Below are positions 8,984 to 17,983 of a stretch of DNA of 64,000 bases, piece by piece. The DNA lies in contig NZ_FMZI01000009.1 in NCBI RefSeq assembly GCF_900101505.1, forward strand, positions 1-64,000, in the 5' to 3' direction. Position numbers and translations under genes: made by a program. How positions within the stretch are numbered: position 1 is the first letter of the stretch; the number at the start of each line of letters is the position of its first letter. The notes below the pieces were generated by a model. That model saw only the letters and a list, made by a program, of their open reading frames with translations. It searched no databases and had not been told where the DNA came from. The stretch comes from Antarctobacter albus (lineage in GTDB: Bacteria > Pseudomonadota > Alphaproteobacteria > Rhodobacterales > Rhodobacteraceae).

Positions 8984-11900
8984 GGCAGGATCGTCACGCT
9001 GCCGGAAGCGGTGACCGCCCGGTATTCGGGCCGGTACATGTCCTCGACCAGCGCCGCCGGGTGGTGGAACGTGCCGGGCGAGACCGCCCGCAGGATATAG
9101 GCCAGCTTCAGCGGCTTGTCCGACTCCTGGTTGATGGCGGCCAGGAAACGCTCGGCACGGAACTCGGTGTGTTCGGCGCTGGCCAGTTCCAGCCAGTCGA
9201 GCGCCCGGATATCGCCCGAGCGCAGCAGGCTGGGGTTGTCGATCTCGAACCCCGCGGGCAGCGCATCGTCCAGGATCAGGCGCGCGCCCGTCTTTTCCGC
9301 AGGCTTGATGGTCAGCACGGCGACCATGCGGTCGCCCGCGCGGATATCCGAAACCGGCTCGCCCTCCAGCGTGAAATACTCGCGGGTCAGCGCATAGCCA
9401 TACCCCGTCGCCTCGGTCGCGCCCAATGGCTTGCCAAGGGTCGTCAGGGTGATGTCGGTCGGCTTGTCCGAGGTGTTGGTCAGGCTCACAGGCTCCAACC
9501 CCTCGGCCTCGATCCGGCGCACGAAGGGACCGGACAGCGGCTCTCCATTCAGGGCAAGCCCAGAGACGGTCGGATCTTGCACCATCGCGTGTGCCGCCAA
9601 GAGCGCCCAGGCTTTTTCCTGCGTCGACAGCGGACGGTCGACAGAGGAAATCCGCCGCACCACGTCGTTGCGGTCGAACCGGTCAGACCGCGCCTCGACC
9701 GCAAGGGCCAGCAGGCCCGCCGCGTCGCGCAGGGAACTGCCATAGTCGGAACGATAGCCTTGTTTCGTCGACACCGGCGTGGCCAGCAGACGGGCCGCGG
9801 CCCGGCCGAACATCGCATCTGCGCGCGGCTGGTCTCCATAACTGGCCAGCGCGGCGCCCAGTTGCGCCTGCGCCAGCGGCGTTGCGAAATCCGCCGCCTT
9901 TTCGTCGGCGTAGTAGCGCAGGTCGCCCATCGCGGCCTCACCCTCTCGCGCCAGGACCATCAGGGCATAGGCGATGTCCTGCCCGCCCTTGTCGAAGTCC
10001 GGCGCATAGGCGATCCGGTTCTTGAGGTTGTCGAGCGCGTTCTGCCAAGCCGTGTCCGGCACCTCGTAACCCGCCGCCTTGGCGCGGCTGAGGAAGTCCG
10101 TCACATAGGCGTCCAGCCAGAAATCACCCGACCACGCACCCCAGAGCCCGAAAGCCCCGTTGGATGCCTGTCGGGTCAGCACCTGGGCGATGGATTGCTC
10201 GATGCGCAGGTCGATGCGGTCCGTGTCGCCCAGGCCCAGGGGCTCGGCAATCGCGGACATGTAGAGCAGCGGCAGTGCCTTCGACGTCACCTGCTCGGTG
10301 CAGCCATAGGGGTAACGGTCCAGCGAGGCCAGCATGCCCGGCACGTCAAAGCGCGCCAGCGGCCCGGCAGAAACCATCGCCGAGGCTCCGGCGGGGCGAA
10401 GGTTGGCAAAGACCTGATCGTCCAGCGTAAAGGTCTGACCTGCGGCCAACTGGATGCGGCGGGTGGTGCCCACATCCGGATCGTTCGAGCGCACGCCCAG
10501 CGTCAGGTCCTTGGTCAGGCGCTGGCCATCTGGCGTGATCACGGCGATCTGGATCTTGTGATCGCCCACGGCACCCGCGGTCAGCGGGATGTCCAGCGCG
10601 GTCTTTTCGCCCTCGCCCAGCGTCACGTTCGCAGGCAAGGCGCCGGTGTCCAGCGTCACGCCATCACCGGTGACGGTCAGGGGCATCTCGCCGGTCTCGC
10701 CCTTGGCATGGGTCAGTTCCAGCAGCAGGCGGCTTTCGTCGCCCGGCGACAGGAAGCGCGGCAGCGAGGCCGAGATCACCACCGGGTCGCGCACCAGCAC
10801 GCCCGCCTCGGCAGAGCCGACCCCCTTGGGCGACCAGGCCACCGCCATCAGCCGGACAGTGCCGTTGAAATCGGGAATGTCAAAGCTGACCTCGACCGTG
10901 CCATCCTCGCCCACCGGCAACTGGCCGGAGAAGAATGCGACGGTCGCCTCTGTCGGCGGCGGACTTTGCAGGCGCATGCCCGCGGCGCCGTCACCACCGG
11001 ACCGCACGGCGCCCATCGCGCCGTTCATGCCGTCGATCAGGCGGCCATAGATGTCGCGGATTTCAACCCCGAGTCGGCGCTGGCCAAAGTAATGACCCGC
11101 CGGGTCCGGCGTGTCGAAGCCCGTCAGGTTCAGGATCCCCAGGTCGACGGCAGCAACGGTGACATAGGCCTGCTCACCCGGTGTCACGTTGTCGATCCGC
11201 ACCTTCACGGTCAGCGGCCCACGCGGGGCGCTCTCGGCAGGCGCGTCGAATCCGACTTTCAGTTTCGCATCGCCGGGATCGACGCTGGCATGGGTCAGGC
11301 CGAGGGCTCGGGCCGGATTCTGGCCCGCCGTCACGTCCATCGGGCGGATCACCTGCGCTGTGACATAGACACCAGCGCCCCAATCCTCGGTCACGGGCAG
11401 GGTCAGGGTGTTTTCCCCCTCGGCCACGTCCACCGCCTGCATGGAGATCACGCGGTCGGCCAGCACGGTGACAACCGCCTTGCCCGCGTAGCGCGGGACC
11501 ATGCGCAGGGTTGCGCTGTCGCCCGGCTGATAGGCGGGCTTGTCCAGCGACAGTTCCAGCATGTCAGGGGCGTCGGCGGCATCGGCAGGCGCGTACCATC
11601 CTGCCGAAAAACCCATCGAGGCGGCCAGGTAGGCACCGTCGGCGCGTTCCACGACGACCTCGTACTGGCCCCAATCCACCTCCGCCGCGATCTTCAGCGG
11701 GTCGGCGCCCAGCGTGCCGGTGCCCTTGGCCACGGTCTCGCGGGTTGTCATCGGCTCCCAGTACCAGTTGCCGTAGTTCTGATACCATTGGTAGCGCGTG
11801 CGCACGCGGTTGACCTGCCAGCTGACCTCCATCTCCTGCGGTTGCAGGTCCGGCCCCACGGCGATCACCTCGAACCGCGCCTCGGCACCTTCGGCGAATT

Positions 11901-14406
11901 CCTCGGCGGCGGGCTTGATCCCGATCATCGGGGTCGGCGGGGCCACGGACCGCGAGATCAGACGTTCCACCGGACGCCCCGAGGCCTCGGACAGGCGCAG
12001 GGTGGCGGTGGCCGTCATTGGGCGGCCCTTGGGGTCGATGTCGGGCATCGGCAGGGTCAGCTGTGCGGCGCCTGTGGCATCCGTGGTCAGATCGGCGGCA
12101 AAGCTTTCGATCCGGGTCAGCGCGTTGTCGTCGTGACGACCAAAGCGATAGCCGGGGAAGGTATCCAGCCGAGTGCCGGTGGACAGGCGCAACTCGCCCT
12201 CGATGTCCAGGTCGGCGCCCGGGGCCCCAAAGAGATACCGTGCGTCCACCTCCAGCAGCGGCGGCGACAGCGGGTTGATCGGCCCCTCTGGCAGCGACAG
12301 GTCGAAATCAATGCGCTCGGGTACAAAATCCTCGACCAGCAGAGTGTCCGAACTCAGCGCCTCGCCCTTTGGGTCGGCGTAGACGGCCAGCCGCCAAGTG
12401 CCGCGCGGCACCGTCGGGCCCAGCGGCAGTGTAAAGACATGGCCGCCCGCATCCCCCCCGTCCGAGATATGGCGGGAGTATTCGACGCCATCAGGCCGGG
12501 TCAGAACGGCGGTCAGCGGCACATCGTTGACCGCATCGGCCTGCGCATTCCGCAACAGGGCGGTCACGTTGACCTCGTCCCCCGCGCGATAGACGCCGCG
12601 ATCGGTGGCGACGAAGGCATCCAGCGGCCCGGCGGGTGCGCGGCCCGCGACGCCACGGTCGGACAGGTCAAAGGCCGGATCGGTCAGCGACAGGAAGGCA
12701 AGGTCTTCCTCGCCCCTCTTGGCCATGACCAGCGCGGGCGCCGTACCGCCCTTGCCGCGCAACAGGCCCGGCGCGAAACGCGCCACGCCATCGGCATCGG
12801 TTGTCACGGTCTCCAGCACGCGGTTGGCCTCGGCCAGCAACGAGACCTCGAGCCCGGCCATCGGCGAGGCGTCGCCAAGGTCGCGGGCAAAGACGGTCAG
12901 GCCGTCGGTGCCCTGCAGGGTCGTCAGACCGATGTCGGAGAGGATGAACCACTGCGTCGCGCGGCGTCCTTCACCGCGTTTCGGGTTCGGCACGGCGGCG
13001 GTCAGCGCATAGATCCCGGCCGGCAGGTCGCCCAGCACCTCACCCATCGGCAGGCGGGTCATCATATCGGCATTCAGGCGGTTTTCCACCACGCCGGTGC
13101 CGGTCCAGATCTCCTCGGCCACGTCGCGGGCAAAGTAGTTTTCGTCATAGCGGCCCAGCGGGCGGCCAAAGTAGTTTTCCTGGATCGCGCGCACCAGGTT
13201 GCGGTCGGACACGCGGCGCAGGGTCAGATCGACCTCGTCGAGGTTGACAGTGTCGATCGGAATGCCCGCATCCGCCGTGCGCGGCAGAACGTAGGCCCGG
13301 CCCGGAAAGCCAAGGGTCGGAGTGCGGTCGCTGACATAGGCAGTGATCGGCACGTCGCGGATCAGTTCCTCGCCCGACTTGGCAGGCAGGCCAGAGCGGA
13401 AGGTGATTGTATAGCGGCTGCCATGCTCGACACCGGTCACGCAGATGCGTTCGTCATCCTGCACCACGGCAAGACGCGGATCGGGCAGCTTGACATAGGG
13501 CGCATAGTCCTGCCCCACGCGCACCAGCGGCTCGTTGAAGCTGGCGCAGATACGCGGCGTGGCGCTGTCGGCCTCGACGACGTGATCGTCGATGCGAAAG
13601 CCGTATTTGCCGATGGCATCGTCCAGCAGCGCGGAGACATCGGCGCGGGGGCCGATGCTTTCGGCCAGGCGCAACGCGGGGATCATCAGGCGGCCGCGCT
13701 TGTCGGCCTCCAGCGCGCGGGCCAGATCGTACAGCGCAGTGATCCGCTGCGCATCGTCGCCGGTGCGCAGATAGGCATTGATCGAGGCCAGGAAGGCGCG
13801 GCGGCCATACTTGCGCTTGTCCGCGCCCTGCACCTCGCGCAGGTAGTCGGTCGACCACTGGCCATACTGCAGCCAGAGCGCCGGATCATCGTTCTGCGCC
13901 AGCGCCGCACCGGTCCAGTGGATCGCATCGCGCAGGTTGCCCTCGTCACGCGCCCGGGTCGCCGCATCCAGCAACGCCTGGACGGTCCATTGCCCGCCGC
14001 CGTGGCGCACGGCAAGATCCATCGCCTCGGCACGGGCGCGGTCGATGTCACCGTCGCGCAGGAAACCCAGGTCTTCGCGCCGGGTCTCGGCCCGGGCCAG
14101 AACCTCGGGCGGGGTGACGACGACACGCCCCGACACCGCCCCTTCGTAGGCGGCGCGGTCCGTTACCTCTGTCTTTGGGAAACAGGCGTTCGTCCGGCTG
14201 TTGAAAGTGAACGCGATGCATCCTTCGGCATCCAGGCAGGCCTGCTGGCAGGCATCAAGCGTGGTGTCGAAGAGCTCTTGCAGGTCCTTGCCCACATAGT
14301 CGATGTCCCGGGTGACCACGTACCGCCGGTCCGGCATCGCCTCCTGCGCGTGAGCAGAGGACAAGCCAAAGAGGGCCGCGGCGAGGCCCAGAGCAAAGCG
14401 ACGCAT
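8980..14406 (-). CDS. Bacterial alpha-2-macroglobulin with N-terminal PAN/apple-like domain
   Basis: A large exported protease trap of 1808 residues. After a signal peptide of about 21 residues (SSAHA) comes a cysteine-rich PAN/apple-like segment (about residues 29-80: DACQQACLDAEGC then ACFPKTE). Macroglobulin beta-sandwich domains follow, then the thioester site YPYGCTEQ with Cys about 1369 and Gln about 1372, an alpha/alpha complement-like domain, and a receptor-binding-type C-terminus. In this family proteolysis of a bait region releases the Cys-Gln thioester, which then binds the attacking protease. ATG 14406 has AGGAG eight bases upstream; the frame extends to 14496 without a better start. 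First gene of the operon with the glycolipid-binding-type protein and pbpC. Confidence 0.93.
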   Translation of the reverse strand: MRRFALGLAAALFGLSSAHAQEAMPDRRYVVTRDIDYVGKDLQELFDTTLDACQQACLDAEGCIAFTFNSRTNACFPKTEVTDRAAYEGAVSGRVVVTPPEVLARAETRREDLGFLRDGDIDRARAEAMDLAVRHGGGQWTVQALLDAATRARDEGNLRDAIHWTGAALAQNDDPALWLQYGQWSTDYLREVQGADKRKYGRRAFLASINAYLRTGDDAQRITALYDLARALEADKRGRLMIPALRLAESIGPRADVSALLDDAIGKYGFRIDDHVVEADSATPRICASFNEPLVRVGQDYAPYVKLPDPRLAVVQDDERICVTGVEHGSRYTITFRSGLPAKSGEELIRDVPITAYVSDRTPTLGFPGRAYVLPRTADAGIPIDTVNLDEVDLTLRRVSDRNLVRAIQENYFGRPLGRYDENYFARDVAEEIWTGTGVVENRLNADMMTRLPMGEVLGDLPAGIYALTAAVPNPKRGEGRRATQWFILSDIGLTTLQGTDGLTVFARDLGDASPMAGLEVSLLAEANRVLETVTTDADGVARFAPGLLRGKGGTAPALVMAKRGEEDLAFLSLTDPAFDLSDRGVAGRAPAGPLDAFVATDRGVYRAGDEVNVTALLRNAQADAVNDVPLTAVLTRPDGVEYSRHISDGGDAGGHVFTLPLGPTVPRGTWRLAVYADPKGEALSSDTLLVEDFVPERIDFDLSLPEGPINPLSPPLLEVDARYLFGAPGADLDIEGELRLSTGTRLDTFPGYRFGRHDDNALTRIESFAADLTTDATGAAQLTLPMPDIDPKGRPMTATATLRLSEASGRPVERLISRSVAPPTPMIGIKPAAEEFAEGAEARFEVIAVGPDLQPQEMEVSWQVNRVRTRYQWYQNYGNWYWEPMTTRETVAKGTGTLGADPLKIAAEVDWGQYEVVVERADGAYLAASMGFSAGWYAPADAADAPDMLELSLDKPAYQPGDSATLRMVPRYAGKAVVTVLADRVISMQAVDVAEGENTLTLPVTEDWGAGVYVTAQVIRPMDVTAGQNPARALGLTHASVDPGDAKLKVGFDAPAESAPRGPLTVKVRIDNVTPGEQAYVTVAAVDLGILNLTGFDTPDPAGHYFGQRRLGVEIRDIYGRLIDGMNGAMGAVRSGGDGAAGMRLQSPPPTEATVAFFSGQLPVGEDGTVEVSFDIPDFNGTVRLMAVAWSPKGVGSAEAGVLVRDPVVISASLPRFLSPGDESRLLLELTHAKGETGEMPLTVTGDGVTLDTGALPANVTLGEGEKTALDIPLTAGAVGDHKIQIAVITPDGQRLTKDLTLGVRSNDPDVGTTRRIQLAAGQTFTLDDQVFANLRPAGASAMVSAGPLARFDVPGMLASLDRYPYGCTEQVTSKALPLLYMSAIAEPLGLGDTDRIDLRIEQSIAQVLTRQASNGAFGLWGAWSGDFWLDAYVTDFLSRAKAAGYEVPDTAWQNALDNLKNRIAYAPDFDKGGQDIAYALMVLAREGEAAMGDLRYYADEKAADFATPLAQAQLGAALASYGDQPRADAMFGRAAARLLATPVSTKQGYRSDYGSSLRDAAGLLALAVEARSDRFDRNDVVRRISSVDRPLSTQEKAWALLAAHAMVQDPTVSGLALNGEPLSGPFVRRIEAEGLEPVSLTNTSDKPTDITLTTLGKPLGATEATGYGYALTREYFTLEGEPVSDIRAGDRMVAVLTIKPAEKTGARLILDDALPAGFEIDNPSLLRSGDIRALDWLELASAEHTEFRAERFLAAINQESDKPLKLAYILRAVSPGTFHHPAALVEDMYRPEYRAVTASGSVTILP

Positions 14407-14475
14407 CAAAAAGCTCCTTTCAGAACAATGCGGTTCATCGTGGCACGCGCCGGGGGGCAAAACAAGGATTCGGAA

Positions 14476-14493
14476 GGTCAGGGAAACCTGACC
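14476..14493. promoter_or_regulatory. Inverted repeat between the A2M and histidine kinase genes
   Basis: GGTCAGG-GAAA-CCTGACC is a perfect 7-bp inverted repeat with a 4-base spacer, in the 170-base divergent gap between the alpha-2-macroglobulin start (14406) and the kinase start (14577). It could be an operator or a short hairpin in the A2M leader. The location favours regulation, but no known regulator motif was recognised. Confidence 0.35.
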
Positions 14494-14576
14494 CAAGGCG
14501 GGGCTGACGCCCGTAGTTTAAGGAGATGTTCACCTCGCCGGGGCAAGAGTCCCGGGGTCTGAAAGGAGAGCCCGGG

Positions 14577-17120
14577 ATGGAAATGGCCGATCGCCTGGCC
14601 GCGGAACGGCGCGCACGGCTGGCTGCGGAAAGACTTCTGGAACAAAAGCAGGCCGAACTGTTCGAGGCAAACCGCCGCCTGGGCAAACACGCGCTGGAAC
14701 TGCGCAACGAGATTCAGGAAACCCGGACCGAGGTCAAGGTTGTCCGGGACGAGAACCAGCGCGTCATGCACCAGCTGGGCGAGGCGACGCAAAAGATCGA
14801 GGTGGTCACCGAACAGCTGTGGAGCGCATTGGAAACCATGCGCGACGGCTTTGCCATGTACGACGAGAACCTGCGCCTGGAACTGGCCAATCCCGCCTAC
14901 CTGCAGGTCTTCGAAGGGGTGGAAAGTATCGCCCCCGGCGCTTCCTATGAACATGTGCTCAAGGTGCTGATCCAGGAAGGCATCGTCGATCCGCAGGGCG
15001 AACACCCGGACGCCTGGACCCACCGGATGCGCGCCCGCTGGGACATGGACCCGATCCCGAACGAGACGCTGCGCCTGTGGAACAACCGCTTTGTCAAGAT
15101 CCGTGACCGGCGCTTACCGGATGGCGGGATCGTCAGCCTGGGCGTCGACATCACCGGGCTGATGCGCATGTGGTCCGCGGTCGAGGAAATGCCCGACGGC
15201 TTTGTCATGTACGACGCCGAAGACCGTCTGCTGATGTGCAACCAGCAGTACAAGGACATCTACGCCAAGAGCGCCCCCGCCATGCGGCGCGGCGCGAGTT
15301 TCGAGGAAATCCTGCGCTATGGGCTGGACCGCAAGCAATACGCCGAGGCCATAGGGCGCGAGGAGGACTGGCTCGAGGAACGGTTGCTCGTGCACCGCCA
15401 ATCCGAGACCGAACTGGAACAGCAGCTGGAGGACGGTCGCTGGCTGCGGGTCTACGAAAGACGCACCCGCGACGGTGGCCTCGTCGGGCTGCGGGTCGAC
15501 ATCACCCAGATCAAGCAGGACCAGGAGCGACTGAAAGAGGCGACCATCCGGGCCGAGGCCGCCAACCGCGCCAAGTCCGCCTTCCTTGCCAACATGAGCC
15601 ACGAGATCCGCACCCCCATGAACGGCGTCGTCGGCATGGCCGACCTGTTGATGGACACCGAATTGAGCGAGGAACAACAGCTCTATGCCGACACGATCCG
15701 CAGTTCGGGCGAGGCGCTGCTGGTCATCATCAACGACATCCTCGACTATTCCAAGATCGAGGCCGAAAAGCTGCAACTGCACCCCGCGCCCTTCGACCTT
15801 GAACGCGCCATCCACGAGGTGGTGATGCTGTTGCAACCCACCGCGCGGGACAAGGAAATCTCGCTGCTGGTCGACTACGACATGTTCCTGCCGACCCGTT
15901 TTATCGGCGATGCCGGGCGGGTCCGTCAGATCCTGACCAACCTCCTGGGCAACGCGGTGAAATTCACCATCCAGGGCCACGTCCTTGTGCGCGTCGTCGG
16001 CGTGCCGGGGGATGAAAACGCCTCGTCCATCCACATCACGGTCGAGGATACGGGCATCGGCATTCCGCCCGACAAGGTCGACCACGTCTTTGGCGAGTTC
16101 AACCAGGTCGAGGATGAGCGCAACCGCACGTTTGAGGGCACGGGCCTGGGCCTGGCGATCACCCGACGGCTGGTCGAGCTGATGGACGGCGAGGTCTGGG
16201 TGGAATCCGACCTGGGCAAGGGCAGCTGTTTCGGATTGCGCATCCTGTTGCCAACCGAGGAACCCGCCGTCTTCGAAACAGCCCGCCTGCCCGGCCACCT
16301 GTCACGGGTGCTGGTCGTCGACGATCACAACGTCAACCGCGAGATCCTGTCGAAACAGCTGGGGATCATCGGGCTGAGCGCGGATTTCTGCAAGACCGGG
16401 TACGAGGCCATCGACCACATGGCCCAGCGCCCCGACCTGTTGCTGATCGAACAGGACCTGCCCGACATGAGCGGCCAGGATCTCGCCGCCCAGGTCACCC
16501 GCGGAGGGCGTAACATCCCGGTCATCCTGATGGCCGACAATCCGGCCCAGGTCGCCCGACGTCCGGGCCTGGACATCGCCGCCGTCCTGCAGAAACCCGT
16601 GCCGCGCCGGGCGCTTTTTGCCGCCCTGGAAAAGATCGGCGTCGCCCACTACCCCGAAGGAGACAGCCCAGGCCCCCGGGACCCGGCCGAAGGTGCGCCC
16701 CCTGCCCTTGCCTCGCCGGAACCGGGCGGTCCGCTGGACGTACTGGTGGCCGAGGACAACAAGACCAACCAGCTCGTCTTTCGCAAGATGGCCAAGGATT
16801 TCAACGTCACCCTGCGCTTTGCCAACAACGGGATCGAGGCGCTCGAGGCCTATCGCGACCGGCGGCCCGACCTGATCTTCATGGATATCTCGATGCCGCG
16901 CATGGACGGCAAACAGGCCACGCGCGAGATCCGGGCGCTGGAAAACGGCGGCCCGCAGGTGCCGATCATCGCGGTCACCGCCCATGCCATGAGCGGCGAC
17001 CGCGAGAGCATCCTGGCGGCCGGTTTGAACGACTACCTGACCAAGCCGCTGCGCAAGGCCGCGCTGGCCGAGAAATTCGACCTTTACGCGCCGCAGAAAT
17101 CGCGGCGCGCGGTCTCTTGA
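14577..17120 (+). CDS. Hybrid sensor histidine kinase: coiled coil, two PAS, HisKA-HATPase, two receivers
   Basis: An 847-residue cytoplasmic hybrid kinase with no membrane segment. Order: coiled coil (about 1-85); two PAS_7-like domains ([28 protein letters not shown]); HisKA with [10 protein letters not shown] (phospho-His about 342); HATPase_c ([25 protein letters not shown]); and two receiver domains. Receiver 2 has the normal [10 protein letters not shown] (Asp about 770) and TKPLRK. Receiver 1 has Glu (about 625) at the phospho-Asp position ([12 protein letters not shown]), so it is probably not phosphorylated. ATG 14577, with AGGAG eight bases before it, is preferred to ATG 14526, which abuts its AGGAG. 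The signal and output are unknown; no response regulator gene is adjacent. Confidence 0.92.
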   Translation: MEMADRLAAERRARLAAERLLEQKQAELFEANRRLGKHALELRNEIQETRTEVKVVRDENQRVMHQLGEATQKIEVVTEQLWSALETMRDGFAMYDENLRLELANPAYLQVFEGVESIAPGASYEHVLKVLIQEGIVDPQGEHPDAWTHRMRARWDMDPIPNETLRLWNNRFVKIRDRRLPDGGIVSLGVDITGLMRMWSAVEEMPDGFVMYDAEDRLLMCNQQYKDIYAKSAPAMRRGASFEEILRYGLDRKQYAEAIGREEDWLEERLLVHRQSETELEQQLEDGRWLRVYERRTRDGGLVGLRVDITQIKQDQERLKEATIRAEAANRAKSAFLANMSHEIRTPMNGVVGMADLLMDTELSEEQQLYADTIRSSGEALLVIINDILDYSKIEAEKLQLHPAPFDLERAIHEVVMLLQPTARDKEISLLVDYDMFLPTRFIGDAGRVRQILTNLLGNAVKFTIQGHVLVRVVGVPGDENASSIHITVEDTGIGIPPDKVDHVFGEFNQVEDERNRTFEGTGLGLAITRRLVELMDGEVWVESDLGKGSCFGLRILLPTEEPAVFETARLPGHLSRVLVVDDHNVNREILSKQLGIIGLSADFCKTGYEAIDHMAQRPDLLLIEQDLPDMSGQDLAAQVTRGGRNIPVILMADNPAQVARRPGLDIAAVLQKPVPRRALFAALEKIGVAHYPEGDSPGPRDPAEGAPPALASPEPGGPLDVLVAEDNKTNQLVFRKMAKDFNVTLRFANNGIEALEAYRDRRPDLIFMDISMPRMDGKQATREIRALENGGPQVPIIAVTAHAMSGDRESILAAGLNDYLTKPLRKAALAEKFDLYAPQKSRRAVS

Positions 17121-17127
17121 CCGGCGT

Positions 17128-17916
17128 TCAGGCCGATTGTGCGCCGGCCTCTGCCGGGCGCAGAAAGACCGGGCGATCCGGCTCTGACATGTCCGGCTGG
17201 TAGACATAACCGCCAAGGTCGAAATCCAGCAGGCCGTCAGGGTCCGTCAGGCGGCGCTGGATGATGTAGCGTGCCATCGACCCGCGCGCCCGCTTGGCGA
17301 AAAAGCTGACGATCTTGGGGCCGCCCGGCTTGTCCTCCATGAACTGCGGCGTGATGATCCGCAGCTTCAGGGGCTTTTCCGGCACGGCGCCGAAATATTC
17401 CTGGCTGGCGCAATTGACCAGCACGTCGGTCCCCAGCGCCTCGGCCTGCGCACGCAGCGCCTTGGCGATCTGGTCGCGCCAGTAGTCATACAGGTTGCCG
17501 CCGCGCCGCGTCTTCAGGCGCGAACCCATTTCCAGCCGGTAGGCCTGCATCGCGTCCAGCGGGCGCAGCACCCCGTAAAGCCCCGACAGGATCCGCAGGT
17601 GATCCTGCGCCCAGGTCATTTCCTCGGGGTCGAGCGAACCCGCCTCGAGCCCCAGGTAGGTGTCCCCGGCAAAGGCCAGCGCGGCGGGGCGCAGGTCCTC
17701 GGGGCCGGGCGTGTCGGTAAAGGCGCGGAAACGATCGCGGTTCAGCCGCGCCAGGTCATCCGACAGGTCCATCAGGTCCTTGAGGTCCTTCAGGCTCAGG
17801 TTCCGGGCCGTTTTGGCCAGACGCTGTGCGTCTTCCTCGAACGCGGGTTTGGTCATCTCGACCGTCCGTTCCGCCCAGTCCAGCCGCTTGGCCGGAGAGA
17901 TCACGACAAGCACCAT
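17128..17916 (-). CDS. yaaA: Peroxide stress protein YaaA (UPF0246/DUF328)
   Basis: A 262-residue cytosolic protein of the YaaA family, which in E. coli lowers free iron during peroxide stress and binds DNA. The N-terminus VVISPAKRLDW, the middle YLGLEAGS and HLRILSGLYGVLRPLD, and the C-terminal KIVSFFAKRARGSMARYI are family signatures. Start ATG 17916 has GGAGG close upstream. It converges on the histidine kinase gene with only seven bases between the stops, so the two transcripts must share termination. Confidence 0.92.
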   Translation of the reverse strand: MVLVVISPAKRLDWAERTVEMTKPAFEEDAQRLAKTARNLSLKDLKDLMDLSDDLARLNRDRFRAFTDTPGPEDLRPAALAFAGDTYLGLEAGSLDPEEMTWAQDHLRILSGLYGVLRPLDAMQAYRLEMGSRLKTRRGGNLYDYWRDQIAKALRAQAEALGTDVLVNCASQEYFGAVPEKPLKLRIITPQFMEDKPGGPKIVSFFAKRARGSMARYIIQRRLTDPDGLLDFDLGGYVYQPDMSEPDRPVFLRPAEAGAQSA

Positions 17917-17983
17917 CCGCCTCCATCACTTCCAGTGACCCCGAGGTAGTCTGCCCGCCCGCCAAGGTCCAGAGCCGGGCCTG

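Noticed and set aside
9061-14562. Plus-strand open frame of about 1830 codons
   Set aside because: Exactly antisense to the alpha-2-macroglobulin gene. The translation is Arg/Gly/Gln/His-rich without domains, as expected opposite a GC-rich gene; the minus-strand product has a signal peptide, thioester and family domains.
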